Below, in pieces: positions 32,515 to 41,485 of a stretch of 64,000 nucleotides of DNA. The position numbers and the translations under genes are program-made. The stretch spans positions 1,488,001 through 1,552,000 of the forward strand of contig NZ_CP032869.1 in NCBI RefSeq assembly GCF_003576455.2. Direction: 5' to 3'. Below the pieces are notes generated by a model. That model ran no database searches. It saw only the letters and a list, made by a program, of their open reading frames with translations, and was not told the origin of the DNA. The stretch is from Mucilaginibacter celer (GTDB lineage Bacteria; Bacteroidota; Bacteroidia; Sphingobacteriales; Sphingobacteriaceae). Every line of letters starts with the position of its first letter. Within the stretch, counting starts at the first letter, position 1.

Positions 32515-32601
32515 CAGCTGGCGCACGCGTATCGCGTGTGCCCCCGTATGCTTAGTCATCACAATGCAAAGCCCCCATATGCTTAGTCATCGCAATGCAC
32601 A
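32515..32601. repeat. Tandem 31-bp repeat (two units) with adjacent hairpin
   Basis: Units at 32540-32570 and 32571-32601 begin GCCCCCxTATGCTTAGTCAT and differ at three positions. They follow the hairpin GGCGCACGCG/CGCGTGTGC (about 32520-32540). Too few units and too long a shared sequence for a CRISPR array; there are no spacers. Confidence 0.7.
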
Positions 32602-32669
32602 GCGTATAGCTATTCTAATTACACAAACACACGCGACACACCTGCGCCGGCAGTTGCGGAGTCATAATT

Positions 32670-34640
32670 TCAATTCTCGCCTGATACATGCTTCCGTGTA
32701 ATCCCTAACCTTTTCATTTTGCTGTTTAAGGTTGTTGAGGGCACATCCAGTAACTCGGCTGCTCCGCCTGGTCCGGCAATGCGCCCATTACATTTTTTCA
32801 GCACCGCTAAAATATAATCGCGCTCGTTTTCATCAATTGATTTTACGCGCTGCCCGTCCAGGATAACGGCAGGGGCGCTTGCAGGTATAGCCGACGCTGT
32901 TGCGGGAGTGCCCGGCAACATCATTTTTTCGATCACATTACCGCGGGTTAAAAGCACGTACCGTTCAATCAAGTGTTCCAACTCGCGTACGTTGCCCGGC
33001 CAGTTGTAGGCCATCAGGTCGGCCAGGGCTTGTTTGGCCAGGGCGAGTTTGGGCCTGCCCGCCATGGCCGAATATTTTTCGATAAAATGTTCAGCCAAAA
33101 CCGGGATATCGTCTTTCCTGTCGCGCAGGGCCGGCAGCAGGATAGGGAAAATGTTTAAGCGATAGTACAAATCAAGCCTGAATTTACCTGCCGCAACTTC
33201 TTTCTCAAGATTACAATTGGTGGCGGCAATTACACGCACATCTACTTTGATGGTTTCCTTTCCACCTAATTTCTCTACCTCTTTCTCCTGCAAAACCCTT
33301 AATAGTTTAGCCTGCGATTCGAGCGGCAGCTCGCCAATCTCATCCAAAAAAATGGTACCGCCCGATGCCTGTTCAAATTTACCGGCCCGCTTATCAACCG
33401 CACCGGTAAAGGCTCCCTTTTCGTGACCAAACAGCTCAGATTCTATCAGATGGGTTGGTAAAGCTGCACAGTTAACCACCACCAGCTGCTTTTTACTTCG
33501 GGGCGATAACTTGTGGATACATTTGGCAAAGCGCTCCTTACCGGTGCCGCTCTCGCCTAAAATCAATACGGAAGTCTCCATAGGCGCAACCAGGCTTAAA
33601 TGATCAAGCGCGGTAAGCATAAGGTGGCTGCTGCCTATGATGCCTTCAAAACCTTTAGGCTCGGCTGTTTTTGTTGGAGATTTCGCTTCGGCGGCAACCT
33701 GTTTCGGTGCGTTGATCTTATTATCAGCCAAAATGCCCTCAATGGCTGCCGATAATGAGCGTTGTAAGCGGTTAATGAGCGTTAAATGCCTGTTGCCATA
33801 CGTATCGGGTTTGCGACTATAAAATGATAAGGTAAAACCCGCGCGGCCAACAACCGGAATATACATAACCAAATTAGAAACCATTTGAAAGGTTTTGGCT
33901 ATCAGCTTTTTTGCCGGGTTATTTTGGGTTAACCTCACAAACTCCCCGCCGTTAAACCAGGCCGATGTTTTATCCTCGTCGGTAGCTTCCTGTAGTTTAA
34001 GCAGTTCGTTACGTTTGAGGCCGGTTATGTTCAGCAACTCGTCAAAGCCGATAGTTTGATAGTCGTTAAAGCCCAAGCGTAAAAAACTCAGACCCTCATA
34101 GGGTACAGCATCAAGGTTTTTCATGCCTATGGCCAGGTAATCAAAGGAGATGTGGGGCTGCATGGCTTTGGCTATGCGCAGCAGTTTCTGGTTCCAGTCG
34201 GTTGTATCGGCAATAATATCGTTTAACGAGTTTTGCAACATCAGTTCGTTGTTGCGCTTCACAGTCATGTTTTGTTCATGAAGGTACTGGGCAATCTGCA
34301 GGCTCACCAGCACATCCTTTTCGCGGAATGGCTTTACCATAAAACCGTAAGGGTTAGTGGCCTTGGCTTCTTCCAGTATTTTTTGGTTGGAGTTGGCCGA
34401 AAGGTATACAAAAGCAATATCCTGTTCGGCAAGCTCTTTAGCCAGATCGATACCGGTTAAAGTGCCCTGTAAATGGATGTCGAGCAAAACCAGCTGAGGA
34501 CGATATTTTTTAATGATGTCGCGGGCTTCCTCAACAGAATCGGCAATGCCGCAAACATCATAGCCTGCCTTTTCAAGCGTAAACTGTAAATCGTTGGCAA
34601 CTATAAATTCATCCTCAACAATAAGTATCCTTTGGCCCAT
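32670..34640 (-). CDS. Sigma-54-dependent response regulator (NtrC type) with central sensory domain
   Basis: The 656-residue regulator has a receiver domain (1-120; Asp54 in LLDIHLQG, Lys103 in VKPF) and a central region (about 140-310) of GAF-like character. The AAA+ sigma-54 activator domain (about 335-560) has Walker A GESGTGKE (362-369), GAFTGA (409-414, contacts sigma-54) and Walker B TIFLDEIGE. The Fis-type DNA-binding helix-turn-helix is at about 608-650. It should activate sigma-54 promoters when phosphorylated. Two HisKA_2 kinases lie directly upstream in the same operon (23-base gap) and are the probable phosphate donors. The extra central domain suggests a second input signal. Confidence 0.95.
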   Translation of the reverse strand: MGQRILIVEDEFIVANDLQFTLEKAGYDVCGIADSVEEARDIIKKYRPQLVLLDIHLQGTLTGIDLAKELAEQDIAFVYLSANSNQKILEEAKATNPYGFMVKPFREKDVLVSLQIAQYLHEQNMTVKRNNELMLQNSLNDIIADTTDWNQKLLRIAKAMQPHISFDYLAIGMKNLDAVPYEGLSFLRLGFNDYQTIGFDELLNITGLKRNELLKLQEATDEDKTSAWFNGGEFVRLTQNNPAKKLIAKTFQMVSNLVMYIPVVGRAGFTLSFYSRKPDTYGNRHLTLINRLQRSLSAAIEGILADNKINAPKQVAAEAKSPTKTAEPKGFEGIIGSSHLMLTALDHLSLVAPMETSVLILGESGTGKERFAKCIHKLSPRSKKQLVVVNCAALPTHLIESELFGHEKGAFTGAVDKRAGKFEQASGGTIFLDEIGELPLESQAKLLRVLQEKEVEKLGGKETIKVDVRVIAATNCNLEKEVAAGKFRLDLYYRLNIFPILLPALRDRKDDIPVLAEHFIEKYSAMAGRPKLALAKQALADLMAYNWPGNVRELEHLIERYVLLTRGNVIEKMMLPGTPATASAIPASAPAVILDGQRVKSIDENERDYILAVLKKCNGRIAGPGGAAELLDVPSTTLNSKMKRLGITRKHVSGEN

Positions 34641-34663
34641 GGTATATGTGTTTTTTTTAGTGA

Positions 34664-36955
34664 TCAGATTGCTTTTATAAATTTATCGGCAGTAAACTCA
34701 ATTATTACTTTAACTCCGTTATCGGTTTCAATTTTAAAGGTGCCGCCCACCTGTTTGCTTAATCCTCTTATCAGGCTCATGCCCAGTGTTTTGCTTTTGG
34801 TAATGTCGCCATCTGTAGCTATGCCCGGGCCATCGTCCTTTACGGTTAAAACGTAGGTGTCATGATCGCTTATTTGCATGCTTACGCTTATTTTTCCCTC
34901 GCCGCCATCCTTAAATGCATATTTAATGGAATTGGTTATAGCTTCATTCAAAATCAGCCCTAAAGGTACGGCGCGGGTAACATCAAACTCGGCGGCAACA
35001 ATATCTGTTTCAAAAATAATTCGGGTACCTGTATCAAAGCTTTCGCGCAGGTAATTAATTAAATCATTAATATAAGCCTGCATATCCACCAAAGCCAGAT
35101 TTTCTGATTGATAAAGCTTTTGATGAATAAGCGAAATAGACTGCATGCGATGTTGGCTTTCGCGAATGGCATTGAAAGCCACATCATTGGTGATATAATT
35201 TGACTGGGTATTAAGCAGGCTGATCACAATTTGCAGGTTGTTTTTTACCCGGTGATGGATTTCCTTCATCAGCCATTCCTTTTCCTCCAGTAAGTTATCC
35301 TTTTCATTTACAAGGTTGTTTAACGAGCGGTTTTTCTGGCTTATTTCGTTTTGTTGTACCTGTAGCTGTTTGTTAACCCGCTGCTTTAAACGGTACCTGT
35401 TATAATTTAAACCCAGCAGCAGGGCAAGCAAAACAGCACCGGCAATAATGAGGTTACGCGTGATACGTTCCTGCTTAATATTGGCCTTTTGCAATTGTTC
35501 CTGTTTGGTAAGCAGTTGGATATTCTGCTCCTTTATTTTTAACTCCTTGTCTTTTTTTTCTGTTTGATATTGTATTTCAAGCTGGGCTATTTCCTGGCTT
35601 TTTTTCTCATTTAACAACGAATCGCTCAAAGTTGTATACTTTTTATAGGCTGCAATTGCATCGGCATATTTAGCCTCGGTCGAATCGAGTTGAAACGTTA
35701 GGAGGTATGATTTGGCAAGGTTGGCCAGTTTATGATGCTCCTGGCTTAAGGCTCTGAAGAGGGCTATATGCTCACGCGCCGGCTTATCCTGCGTAAATTT
35801 GATATAGAACATCGCGATAGCATGCTGAACCAATTCCTGCGGGCCGCTATGCTGATCAATTTTTTTTGATATTTCCAGTTGCTTGTCGCAATACACCTTT
35901 GCTTCTTCATACCGGTTCAGCAAAACATATACGTTAAGCAGCAGGGCATCAAGGGTGGCAAGCTCGTCGTTATTTTGAGGTGGATGATTTTTCTCCAGCT
36001 TTTTTAAAACTTTGAGGGCTTTTTCAAGCTGATTATACTTAAGATAAATTACCGCGAGATTATTGGTTAGCAATACAATGGAGCCGTAATCATTATATTT
36101 TTCGGCAACCGCCAGCGATTTTTCAAAATAGAGCTGTGCAAGCGGAAATTGTTTGGTAAAATAATACGTAAGGCCAAGGCGGTTATAAATGGTACATAAC
36201 TGCATGGTGGTATCGTTAACAGCCTCGGCGGTTTTCACGGCAAGCAAGCCGTATTTAATGGCCTCCTTATAATTTCCCAACGATCCGTATACATTGCCTA
36301 ACAAATCGTAAATGCCCTGTAGTCTGTTGTAGTTAATGGATTGATATATTGCAAGCGAGTTTTTCAATACGGCCACCGATTCGTCATTGCGCCCCATTAA
36401 TTGCAAAAAATCGCCCTGCTCTTTCAAAACGCTCGCCTCACGTTCTTTTGCACCGGCCTGGCGAAACAATGCTGCTGCCTTTTTCCAGTAACCAGCCTTA
36501 ACAATAAAATCCTCGCCCTCCAGTTGCTGATGCAACAAGTCCAGTGCCATAGTGGCTTCGGCGGCGTTTGTAAATAGTTTATTGGTAACAAAATGGTCGA
36601 TGGCTTTCTGAGCCTGCTGGTAACTGTTTTTTTTATCCTTGCGTAAAGCGAAGGTTTTTGCCGCTAAAATATAGCTGTTGCCTAATCCCTGGAGGTAGCC
36701 GAGTTTGGTACCTAAATTTTGAGCGCTTAAACTATAAGTTTGTGCGCTGTCGGCCTGGTTTTTTGACAAATAGAATTCGCCGGTTTGCAATAGTATTTTA
36801 ACCCTGTTGCTATCCGGGCTACTTTTTTGTAGCTGTGTTTTTAACACCTGTAATGATAACTGCTGTGCAAATCCGGTTAAAACAATAGTAAGTAAAATGC
36901 CCGTTGCCAGGCAGGTTTTAAAAATCAACCGAAAACGTTTTGTAATATGGCCCAT
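34664..36955 (-). CDS. TPR-containing sensor histidine kinase (HisKA_2 type), larger paralogue
   Basis: The 763-residue kinase has an N-terminal signal peptide (cut after LTGFA), then about 450 residues of tetratricopeptide-like helical repeats in the periplasm. A coiled coil (about 440-495) leads to a membrane helix near 500-520 (NLIIAGAVLLALLLGLNY). The cytoplasmic HisKA_2 phospho-acceptor has KEIHHRVKNNLQIV, and the ATPase domain has LNEAITNSIKYAF, VKDDGPGI and LGMSLIRGLSKQVGG. It resembles the 515-residue kinase encoded just upstream. The response-regulator gene follows 23 bases later. The input is likely a protein or envelope state sensed by the TPR part. Confidence 0.93.
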   Translation of the reverse strand: MGHITKRFRLIFKTCLATGILLTIVLTGFAQQLSLQVLKTQLQKSSPDSNRVKILLQTGEFYLSKNQADSAQTYSLSAQNLGTKLGYLQGLGNSYILAAKTFALRKDKKNSYQQAQKAIDHFVTNKLFTNAAEATMALDLLHQQLEGEDFIVKAGYWKKAAALFRQAGAKEREASVLKEQGDFLQLMGRNDESVAVLKNSLAIYQSINYNRLQGIYDLLGNVYGSLGNYKEAIKYGLLAVKTAEAVNDTTMQLCTIYNRLGLTYYFTKQFPLAQLYFEKSLAVAEKYNDYGSIVLLTNNLAVIYLKYNQLEKALKVLKKLEKNHPPQNNDELATLDALLLNVYVLLNRYEEAKVYCDKQLEISKKIDQHSGPQELVQHAIAMFYIKFTQDKPAREHIALFRALSQEHHKLANLAKSYLLTFQLDSTEAKYADAIAAYKKYTTLSDSLLNEKKSQEIAQLEIQYQTEKKDKELKIKEQNIQLLTKQEQLQKANIKQERITRNLIIAGAVLLALLLGLNYNRYRLKQRVNKQLQVQQNEISQKNRSLNNLVNEKDNLLEEKEWLMKEIHHRVKNNLQIVISLLNTQSNYITNDVAFNAIRESQHRMQSISLIHQKLYQSENLALVDMQAYINDLINYLRESFDTGTRIIFETDIVAAEFDVTRAVPLGLILNEAITNSIKYAFKDGGEGKISVSMQISDHDTYVLTVKDDGPGIATDGDITKSKTLGMSLIRGLSKQVGGTFKIETDNGVKVIIEFTADKFIKAI

Positions 36956-37075
36956 TATCCTGCTTCATTACATGAAGCTTTTTTTTAATTGTAAAGCTTT
37001 GTATATACAAATAATATACCCTGATTTAAAGTTGTTGATTTTGAGCTTATTATGTAATGTTGATCCGGTTATTAC

Positions 37076-37107
37076 TACTTTATTTCGCGGCGGTTACTTT
37101 ATTTCGC
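37076..37107. repeat. Direct repeat TACTTTATTTCGC between the two kinase genes
   Basis: Two exact 13-base copies, 37076-37088 and 37095-37107, are 19 bases apart in the 165-base gap between the kinases. Close variants lie at 38906-38918 and, inverted, at 38941-38951, upstream of the first kinase. Confidence 0.6.
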
Positions 37108-37120
37108 CATTTTGGGGCGG

Positions 37121-38668
37121 TTAATTCAGGTTTGGTTTCAACAGTTTTTCATCTTTAAAATCAACACTGATGCTTACACCGTTATCATTTTTAAGGATGA
37201 GGCTGCTGCCGATCTGTTTACATAATCCCCGCATCAAATTCATCCCTAAACTACGGCATTTAGCCATCTCAAAATCATCGGGAAGGCCAACGCCGTTATC
37301 ACTGATGCTGAGCCTGAAACTGTTTTCTTCCACGCAGCATAACGAAATGCTGATACAACCGTCAATCTCGTTCGGAAAGGCATATTTAATGCTGTTGGTA
37401 ATGGCTTCGTTAAGTATAAGGCCAATGGGCACGGCCCGCGATACATCCAATTCCAGATCGGTAAGGTTTTTCTCAAAGCAAATGCGACGGCCTATATCAA
37501 AGCTTTGGCTCAGGTAATCAATCAGTTCATTAATGTAAATATGTGCTTCAATCAAAGCCCTGCTTTCTGATTGATAGAGTTTTTGGTGAATGAAGGCGAT
37601 GGACTGCATGCGGTGCTGGCTTTCGCGGATGGCCGCGTGCGCCCTGTCGTCATTCAGATAAGCAGATTGGGTATTGAGCAAACTGATCACAATTTGCAGG
37701 TTGTTTTTTACCCGGTGATGGATCTCTTTAATCAGCCATTCTTTCTCTTCCAGTAAAATGTCCTTTTGTTGGGCAAGCTCAACAAGGGCCTCGTTTTTAT
37801 GATTGATCTCGTCCTGCTGGGCCTGCAGCTTTTTATTGGCAATTTGCTTAAGCCTGTACCGGCTGTAAATTACGCCCGATAGCATAAACAATACTGCCGC
37901 GCCGCCAATGGTTATGTTTTGTGTTAAATGTACCTGCTTAAGGTGGTTGCGCTGTAACTGATCCTGTTTTTTTAACAGGGCAATGTTCAGCTCCTGATCT
38001 TTAAGCTGCTTGTCTTTTTTTTGGGTGTGATATTGTGCATCAAGACTGGCTATTTGCTTACGCTTAGCTTCTTCCAGCACTGAATCTTTCAAAGCGGCAT
38101 AACTACGAAAATGAGCCAATGCAGCAAGATGATTTCCCTGCGCCGAATCGAGCTTAAAATGCCAGAGGTTGTTTTCGGCAAGGCCGGCTGTGTTGTGGCT
38201 TGCTTTATTCAACTCGTTGTGTATGGTTAAGTATTTATCCGTTTCGGTAAACTGCCTTGTGGCCAGGTAGTAGGGGATGAGCGCCTTGTAGGCGGGGATT
38301 TGTTGCAGGGTTATGGTGCCGCTTTTTTCTGTAATCTGCTTTAATTTGTCTGCATATTGCTTGGCCTCTTCATCGCGTTTCAGCTGCATGGCAGCTGCAA
38401 GCATCCGGCTGTATAAACTGATGCTTTGAGCAATGTTTTTTGATGGAAATTGCGCTTCAAGATTCTTTAGGTAATTTAAGGCCTTTTGAGATTGATGAAG
38501 ACTGATATATGTATCGGCAATGGTTGATAATATAGAAACGCGTGACGAATCGGGCTTGCTGTTTTTTAGAGCAAAAAGTTGAGTATTCAGTTTTGAAGAC
38601 GTAGTTGATTGTCCCAAAACGGATAACTGCGTAAACCAAATAATTGTGAGGATAAATAACAGCTTCAT
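37121..38668 (-). CDS. TPR-containing sensor histidine kinase (HisKA_2 type), shorter paralogue
   Basis: The 515-residue kinase has a Sec signal (MKLLFILTIIWFTQLSVLG), a shorter TPR-like periplasmic region (about 25-200), a coiled coil (195-250), a membrane helix (252-269), and a HisKA_2 domain with His317/His318 (KEIHHRVKNNLQIV). The ATPase domain has LNEAITNSIKYAF, ISDNGVGLPDD and LGMNLMRGLCKQIGS. It is about 250 residues shorter than its neighbour and lacks part of the TPR array. It is the first gene of the minus-strand operon (kinase, kinase, sigma-54 regulator). It could pair with the larger kinase as a heterodimer, but that is inference. Confidence 0.93.
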   Translation of the reverse strand: MKLLFILTIIWFTQLSVLGQSTTSSKLNTQLFALKNSKPDSSRVSILSTIADTYISLHQSQKALNYLKNLEAQFPSKNIAQSISLYSRMLAAAMQLKRDEEAKQYADKLKQITEKSGTITLQQIPAYKALIPYYLATRQFTETDKYLTIHNELNKASHNTAGLAENNLWHFKLDSAQGNHLAALAHFRSYAALKDSVLEEAKRKQIASLDAQYHTQKKDKQLKDQELNIALLKKQDQLQRNHLKQVHLTQNITIGGAAVLFMLSGVIYSRYRLKQIANKKLQAQQDEINHKNEALVELAQQKDILLEEKEWLIKEIHHRVKNNLQIVISLLNTQSAYLNDDRAHAAIRESQHRMQSIAFIHQKLYQSESRALIEAHIYINELIDYLSQSFDIGRRICFEKNLTDLELDVSRAVPIGLILNEAITNSIKYAFPNEIDGCISISLCCVEENSFRLSISDNGVGLPDDFEMAKCRSLGMNLMRGLCKQIGSSLILKNDNGVSISVDFKDEKLLKPNLN

Positions 38669-39027
38669 TAACTATAACTAAAATACACAAAGCGGGCCAA
38701 ACGCCCTCTTTGCTTGGCAAAAATGGACTTTTACCATGTATCAACAAATAAAGTACTCATTTTTAATAAGTAATTGCATAAGTTTTTGATTGTTGATTCT
38801 GGGTGTTGAAATAACCTGGCATAATTTATAACAAGCATACATGCGGAATATCGCGTGTTTCGTTAAAAGTAACGAAATATGGCGAGTGGTATCAAGCCCG
38901 TTAATTACCTTATTTCGCTTGCTGTAATTCGCCACGTTACGAGATAAAGTAATCTTAAACTTTTTTTTATTTTATAAGTATTTGATTATTAGGAATTTGT
39001 TTTATTGGCCTTTCGCTTGCCTTTGTT
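38669..39027. promoter_or_regulatory. Divergent control region with TTTCGTTA/TAACGAAA and related motifs
   Basis: The 359-base gap lies between the first kinase gene and the divergent hydrolase gene. It contains a perfect 8-bp inverted repeat TTTCGTTA 38858-38865 / TAACGAAA 38870-38877, a further wide inverted repeat (GTAACG 38869-38874 with CGTTAC 38935-38940; GGCGA 38881-38885 with TCGCC 38929-38933), and TACCTTATTTCGC 38906-38918. These are probable binding sites, but the regulator is unknown. Confidence 0.5.
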
Positions 39028-39852
39028 ATGTTAAAACAAACAAACATGGAGCAGGCAATATCATACAAACGGACCTCAAACACCATTGTTTTTATAACAG
39101 GTGCCTTTGTAAGCAACACCTGCTGGGATAACTGGAAGTTATATTTTGAAAGCCGCGACTACCAAACCCTTGCGCCGGCCTGGCCCCACAAGGATGCACC
39201 TGCTTGTACCTTACGGCAAAGACAACCCGATGAAACTATCGCATCGCAGCGCCTCAGTACTTTAACCGCCTACTTTGCAGATATTGTAAAGCAACTACCG
39301 CAAAAGCCTGTGCTTGTTGGCCATTCGTTGGGCGGACTTATTTTACAGCTATTAGTGCAACTGGGGCTGGCCGCGGCCGGGGTGGCTATCCATTCGTTAC
39401 AGCCTAAGGGGGTGTTCACTTTTAAGTATTCGTTTTATAAGGCCGGTTGGGGAGCGCTGGGATTTTTCGCACCGGCAAAAAAATCATACCTCATGTCGTT
39501 CAGCGAGTGGCAGTTTGCCTTTACCAATGGCATGAATTACGAACAGCAAAAGCAAGCTTACTATGATTTGCTTACGCCCGAATCAAAGCTGTTGGTTCGT
39601 GATACAATTATCAATGCAGCAAGGATTGATTTTAAACGCCCGCATGCGCCCTTATTATTCATGGCCGGCAGCAATGATAATTTTATTCCAGCATCGCTTA
39701 ACTACAGCAATTTTAAAAAGTATGCCGATAAAAACTCTATAACCGATTTTAAGGAGTTTGAAGGCCGTAATCACCACGTGCTTAGCCAGCCTTCCTGGCC
39801 CGAAAATGCCGCCTACATAGCCAATTGGCTTAATAATCTGCCTTTACAATAA
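39028..39852 (+). CDS. Alpha/beta hydrolase (cytoplasmic)
   Basis: The 274-residue hydrolase has a Ser nucleophile elbow GHSLGG (near residue 104), an acid in LLFMAGSNDNF and a catalytic His in RNHHVLSQPSW. No signal peptide is present. An alternative start is ATG 39046 (MEQAISYKR). It is probably an esterase or lipase; the substrate is unknown. A second, exported alpha/beta hydrolase follows after 45 bases, and the two form an operon that diverges from the kinase operon. Confidence 0.87.
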   Translation: MLKQTNMEQAISYKRTSNTIVFITGAFVSNTCWDNWKLYFESRDYQTLAPAWPHKDAPACTLRQRQPDETIASQRLSTLTAYFADIVKQLPQKPVLVGHSLGGLILQLLVQLGLAAAGVAIHSLQPKGVFTFKYSFYKAGWGALGFFAPAKKSYLMSFSEWQFAFTNGMNYEQQKQAYYDLLTPESKLLVRDTIINAARIDFKRPHAPLLFMAGSNDNFIPASLNYSNFKKYADKNSITDFKEFEGRNHHVLSQPSWPENAAYIANWLNNLPLQ

Positions 39853-39897
39853 CAACACAACATATATCAACAAACAAAACCCAAATAATCAAAAACA

Positions 39898-40830
39898 ATG
39901 AAAACAACAAAAACGCGCATAAGCGCACTGCTGGTAATATTAATTACCCTATTCTCATTCAATGCTATGGCCACAGTTAAACCTGCCAATCCGCCTTCAG
40001 GTTTTAAACACCAGTATGCAACGGTAAACGGGGTGAAAATTCACTATGTAACCGGCGGCAAAGGCGAGCCTTTATTACTTGTACACGGTTTTGGCCAAAA
40101 CTGGTACATGTGGAACCGCCTGCTGCCCGAGCTTTCCAAACATTTTACCATTATAGCTCCTGATTTGCGCGGCGTTGGCGAATCAGAAAAAACGGCCGGC
40201 GGTTATGATAAAAAAACGATGGCTGTTGATTTGCACGAGCTTATCAAAAAATTAGGTTATAAAAACATTAACCTTGCAGGGCACGACATAGGCCTGATGG
40301 TAGCTTATGCCTACGCGGTACAGTTCCCTTCCGAAGTTAAAAAAGTAGCTTTAATGGATGCCTTGCTTCCCGGCATTGAGCCGGTTTGGAGCCAGGTAAG
40401 GGCACAGGCCTGGTGGTTCGGCTTTTTCAGCCAGCCGCACTCGGGCGAAATTGTAGCAGGTAAAGCAGGCTTATTCCTTACCGATTTTTGGCCGGTTGTG
40501 GGATATATCAAAAAACCTTTCACCAAAGCCGAAACAGCCGAGTTTATCCGCGCTTACTCGGTACCAGGCGCCACTACCGGTGCATTTAAATGGTTTGCCG
40601 CTTTTGAGCAGGACGCCAGGGATAACGTTGAATTTGCAAAAAACAAACTGCCGATGCCTTTACTGGCTATGGGATCTGATCATTTGGCCGGCTCATTCCT
40701 GGCCGCGCACTCTAAACTGGTGGCAGATAATGTGCAGGAAGTTATCATTAAAGATTCGGGCCACTGGATAGTGCAGGAACAAACCGCCCAGGTACAAAAA
40801 GGCCTGCTCGATTTCTTTCTGGCTCAATAA
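39898..40830 (+). CDS. Exported alpha/beta hydrolase with Asp nucleophile (epoxide hydrolase/dehalogenase type)
   Basis: The 310-residue protein has a Sec signal peptide (cut after FNAMA, near residue 25). The oxyanion motif is HGFGQNW (63-69). The nucleophile elbow reads GHDIG with Asp130, not Ser, which places it with the epoxide hydrolases and haloalkane/haloacetate dehalogenases. The His is in SGHWIVQEQ. It is expected in the periplasm or outside the cell. The actual substrate cannot be read; a family specialised for plant-derived epoxides or fluoro/chloro compounds is possible. It is encoded directly behind a Ser-type hydrolase. Confidence 0.9.
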   Translation: MKTTKTRISALLVILITLFSFNAMATVKPANPPSGFKHQYATVNGVKIHYVTGGKGEPLLLVHGFGQNWYMWNRLLPELSKHFTIIAPDLRGVGESEKTAGGYDKKTMAVDLHELIKKLGYKNINLAGHDIGLMVAYAYAVQFPSEVKKVALMDALLPGIEPVWSQVRAQAWWFGFFSQPHSGEIVAGKAGLFLTDFWPVVGYIKKPFTKAETAEFIRAYSVPGATTGAFKWFAAFEQDARDNVEFAKNKLPMPLLAMGSDHLAGSFLAAHSKLVADNVQEVIIKDSGHWIVQEQTAQVQKGLLDFFLAQ

Positions 40831-40879
40831 ACAATTGGCTATAAAGCGTAACGTTTATTAATTATATTTTATCTAACAA

Positions 40880-40909
40880 CCGGAGGCTTTAACAGCTTTC
40901 CGGCTTTTT
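40880..40909 (+). terminator. Probable terminator after the hydrolase pair
   Basis: CCGGA at 40880 pairs with TCCGG, and GGCT with AGC inside, with small internal loops; CTTTTT follows at 40903-40909. It is a weaker stem than the other terminators. The ~185 bases that follow, up to 41094, are A+T-rich with nothing else I can identify. Confidence 0.6.
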
Positions 40910-41094
40910 ATGCAATATGCCCAAACCCGATACCATTAAATATCGTGTAAAGCCTTCGTAAATTATCGATATATGGTAATTAACTAATGGCTTTATTTTG
41001 TTAATTATTTTATTATCAGTAATTTAATTATATGGCATATAAAGTGCATAAACTTAAGCGATAAAAAATTATTAAAACATCTAAAAAAGCTACT

Positions 41095-41208
41095 ATGGAA
41101 ATGTGTATATTTTTATTTACCCGCTTTGTGTTACTTGCCTGCCTTGCTGTGCTTATTTATATGATGATGCCAAACTACGCTGAACAAAATAATGATGGCT
41201 GGGATTAG
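41095..41208 (+). CDS. Small predicted membrane peptide (37 residues)
   Basis: ATG 41095 to TAG 41206-41208. The peptide has one hydrophobic segment at residues 5-25 (IFLFTRFVLLACLAVLIYMM) and an acidic, Asn-rich tail (NYAEQNNDGWD). The frame is short and may be chance, but the clean membrane helix plus hydrophilic tail, the A-rich region before the ATG, and its position ahead of two same-strand genes favour a real small protein. Function unknown. Confidence 0.4.
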   Translation: MEMCIFLFTRFVLLACLAVLIYMMMPNYAEQNNDGWD

Positions 41209-41302
41209 GTATAAATCTTTTATTGGTAATTTTTATTAACTAATACTAAAACCTTGTGCATGGTTTGATTGTTGTTTTTTCACCAATCATAAAAACCGTT
41301 AT

Positions 41303-41476
41303 ATGGAAAACAGAAACAAAACTGCCTGGCCTGAAAGCCTTATCAATACCAGCGAAAATTATGAAGTTGAGTATTGGGCAAATAAATTTGGCGTACGCCC
41401 CGAAAGATTGAAAACCGCTGTTCGTGCTGTTGGAAATTCGACAACAGCGGTAGCCAAGTTTTTAAGCAATAAATAA
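41303..41476 (+). CDS. DUF3606 family small protein
   Basis: The 57-residue protein (ATG 41303 to TAA 41476) has the DUF3606 pattern: NTSENYEVEYWANKFGV, RPERLKTAVRAVG and TTAVAKFL. It is a small helix-turn-helix-like domain of unknown function, common in Proteobacteria and Bacteroidota. The DNA ligase D gene starts 9 bases after its stop codon, so the two are co-transcribed. A nucleic-acid-related role fits the neighbour but is inference. Confidence 0.8.
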   Translation: MENRNKTAWPESLINTSENYEVEYWANKFGVRPERLKTAVRAVGNSTTAVAKFLSNK

Positions 41477-41485
41477 AAAGCAGCT

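Noticed and set aside
32540-32601. Short direct repeats as a possible CRISPR array
   Set aside because: The units are directly adjacent without spacers, only two are present, and there are no cas genes in the window.
36807-37124. 105-codon plus-strand frame over the start of the larger kinase gene
   Set aside because: It begins inside the kinase gene on the opposite strand and runs into the motif-bearing gap; composition is Cys/Leu/Ile-rich without a family pattern.
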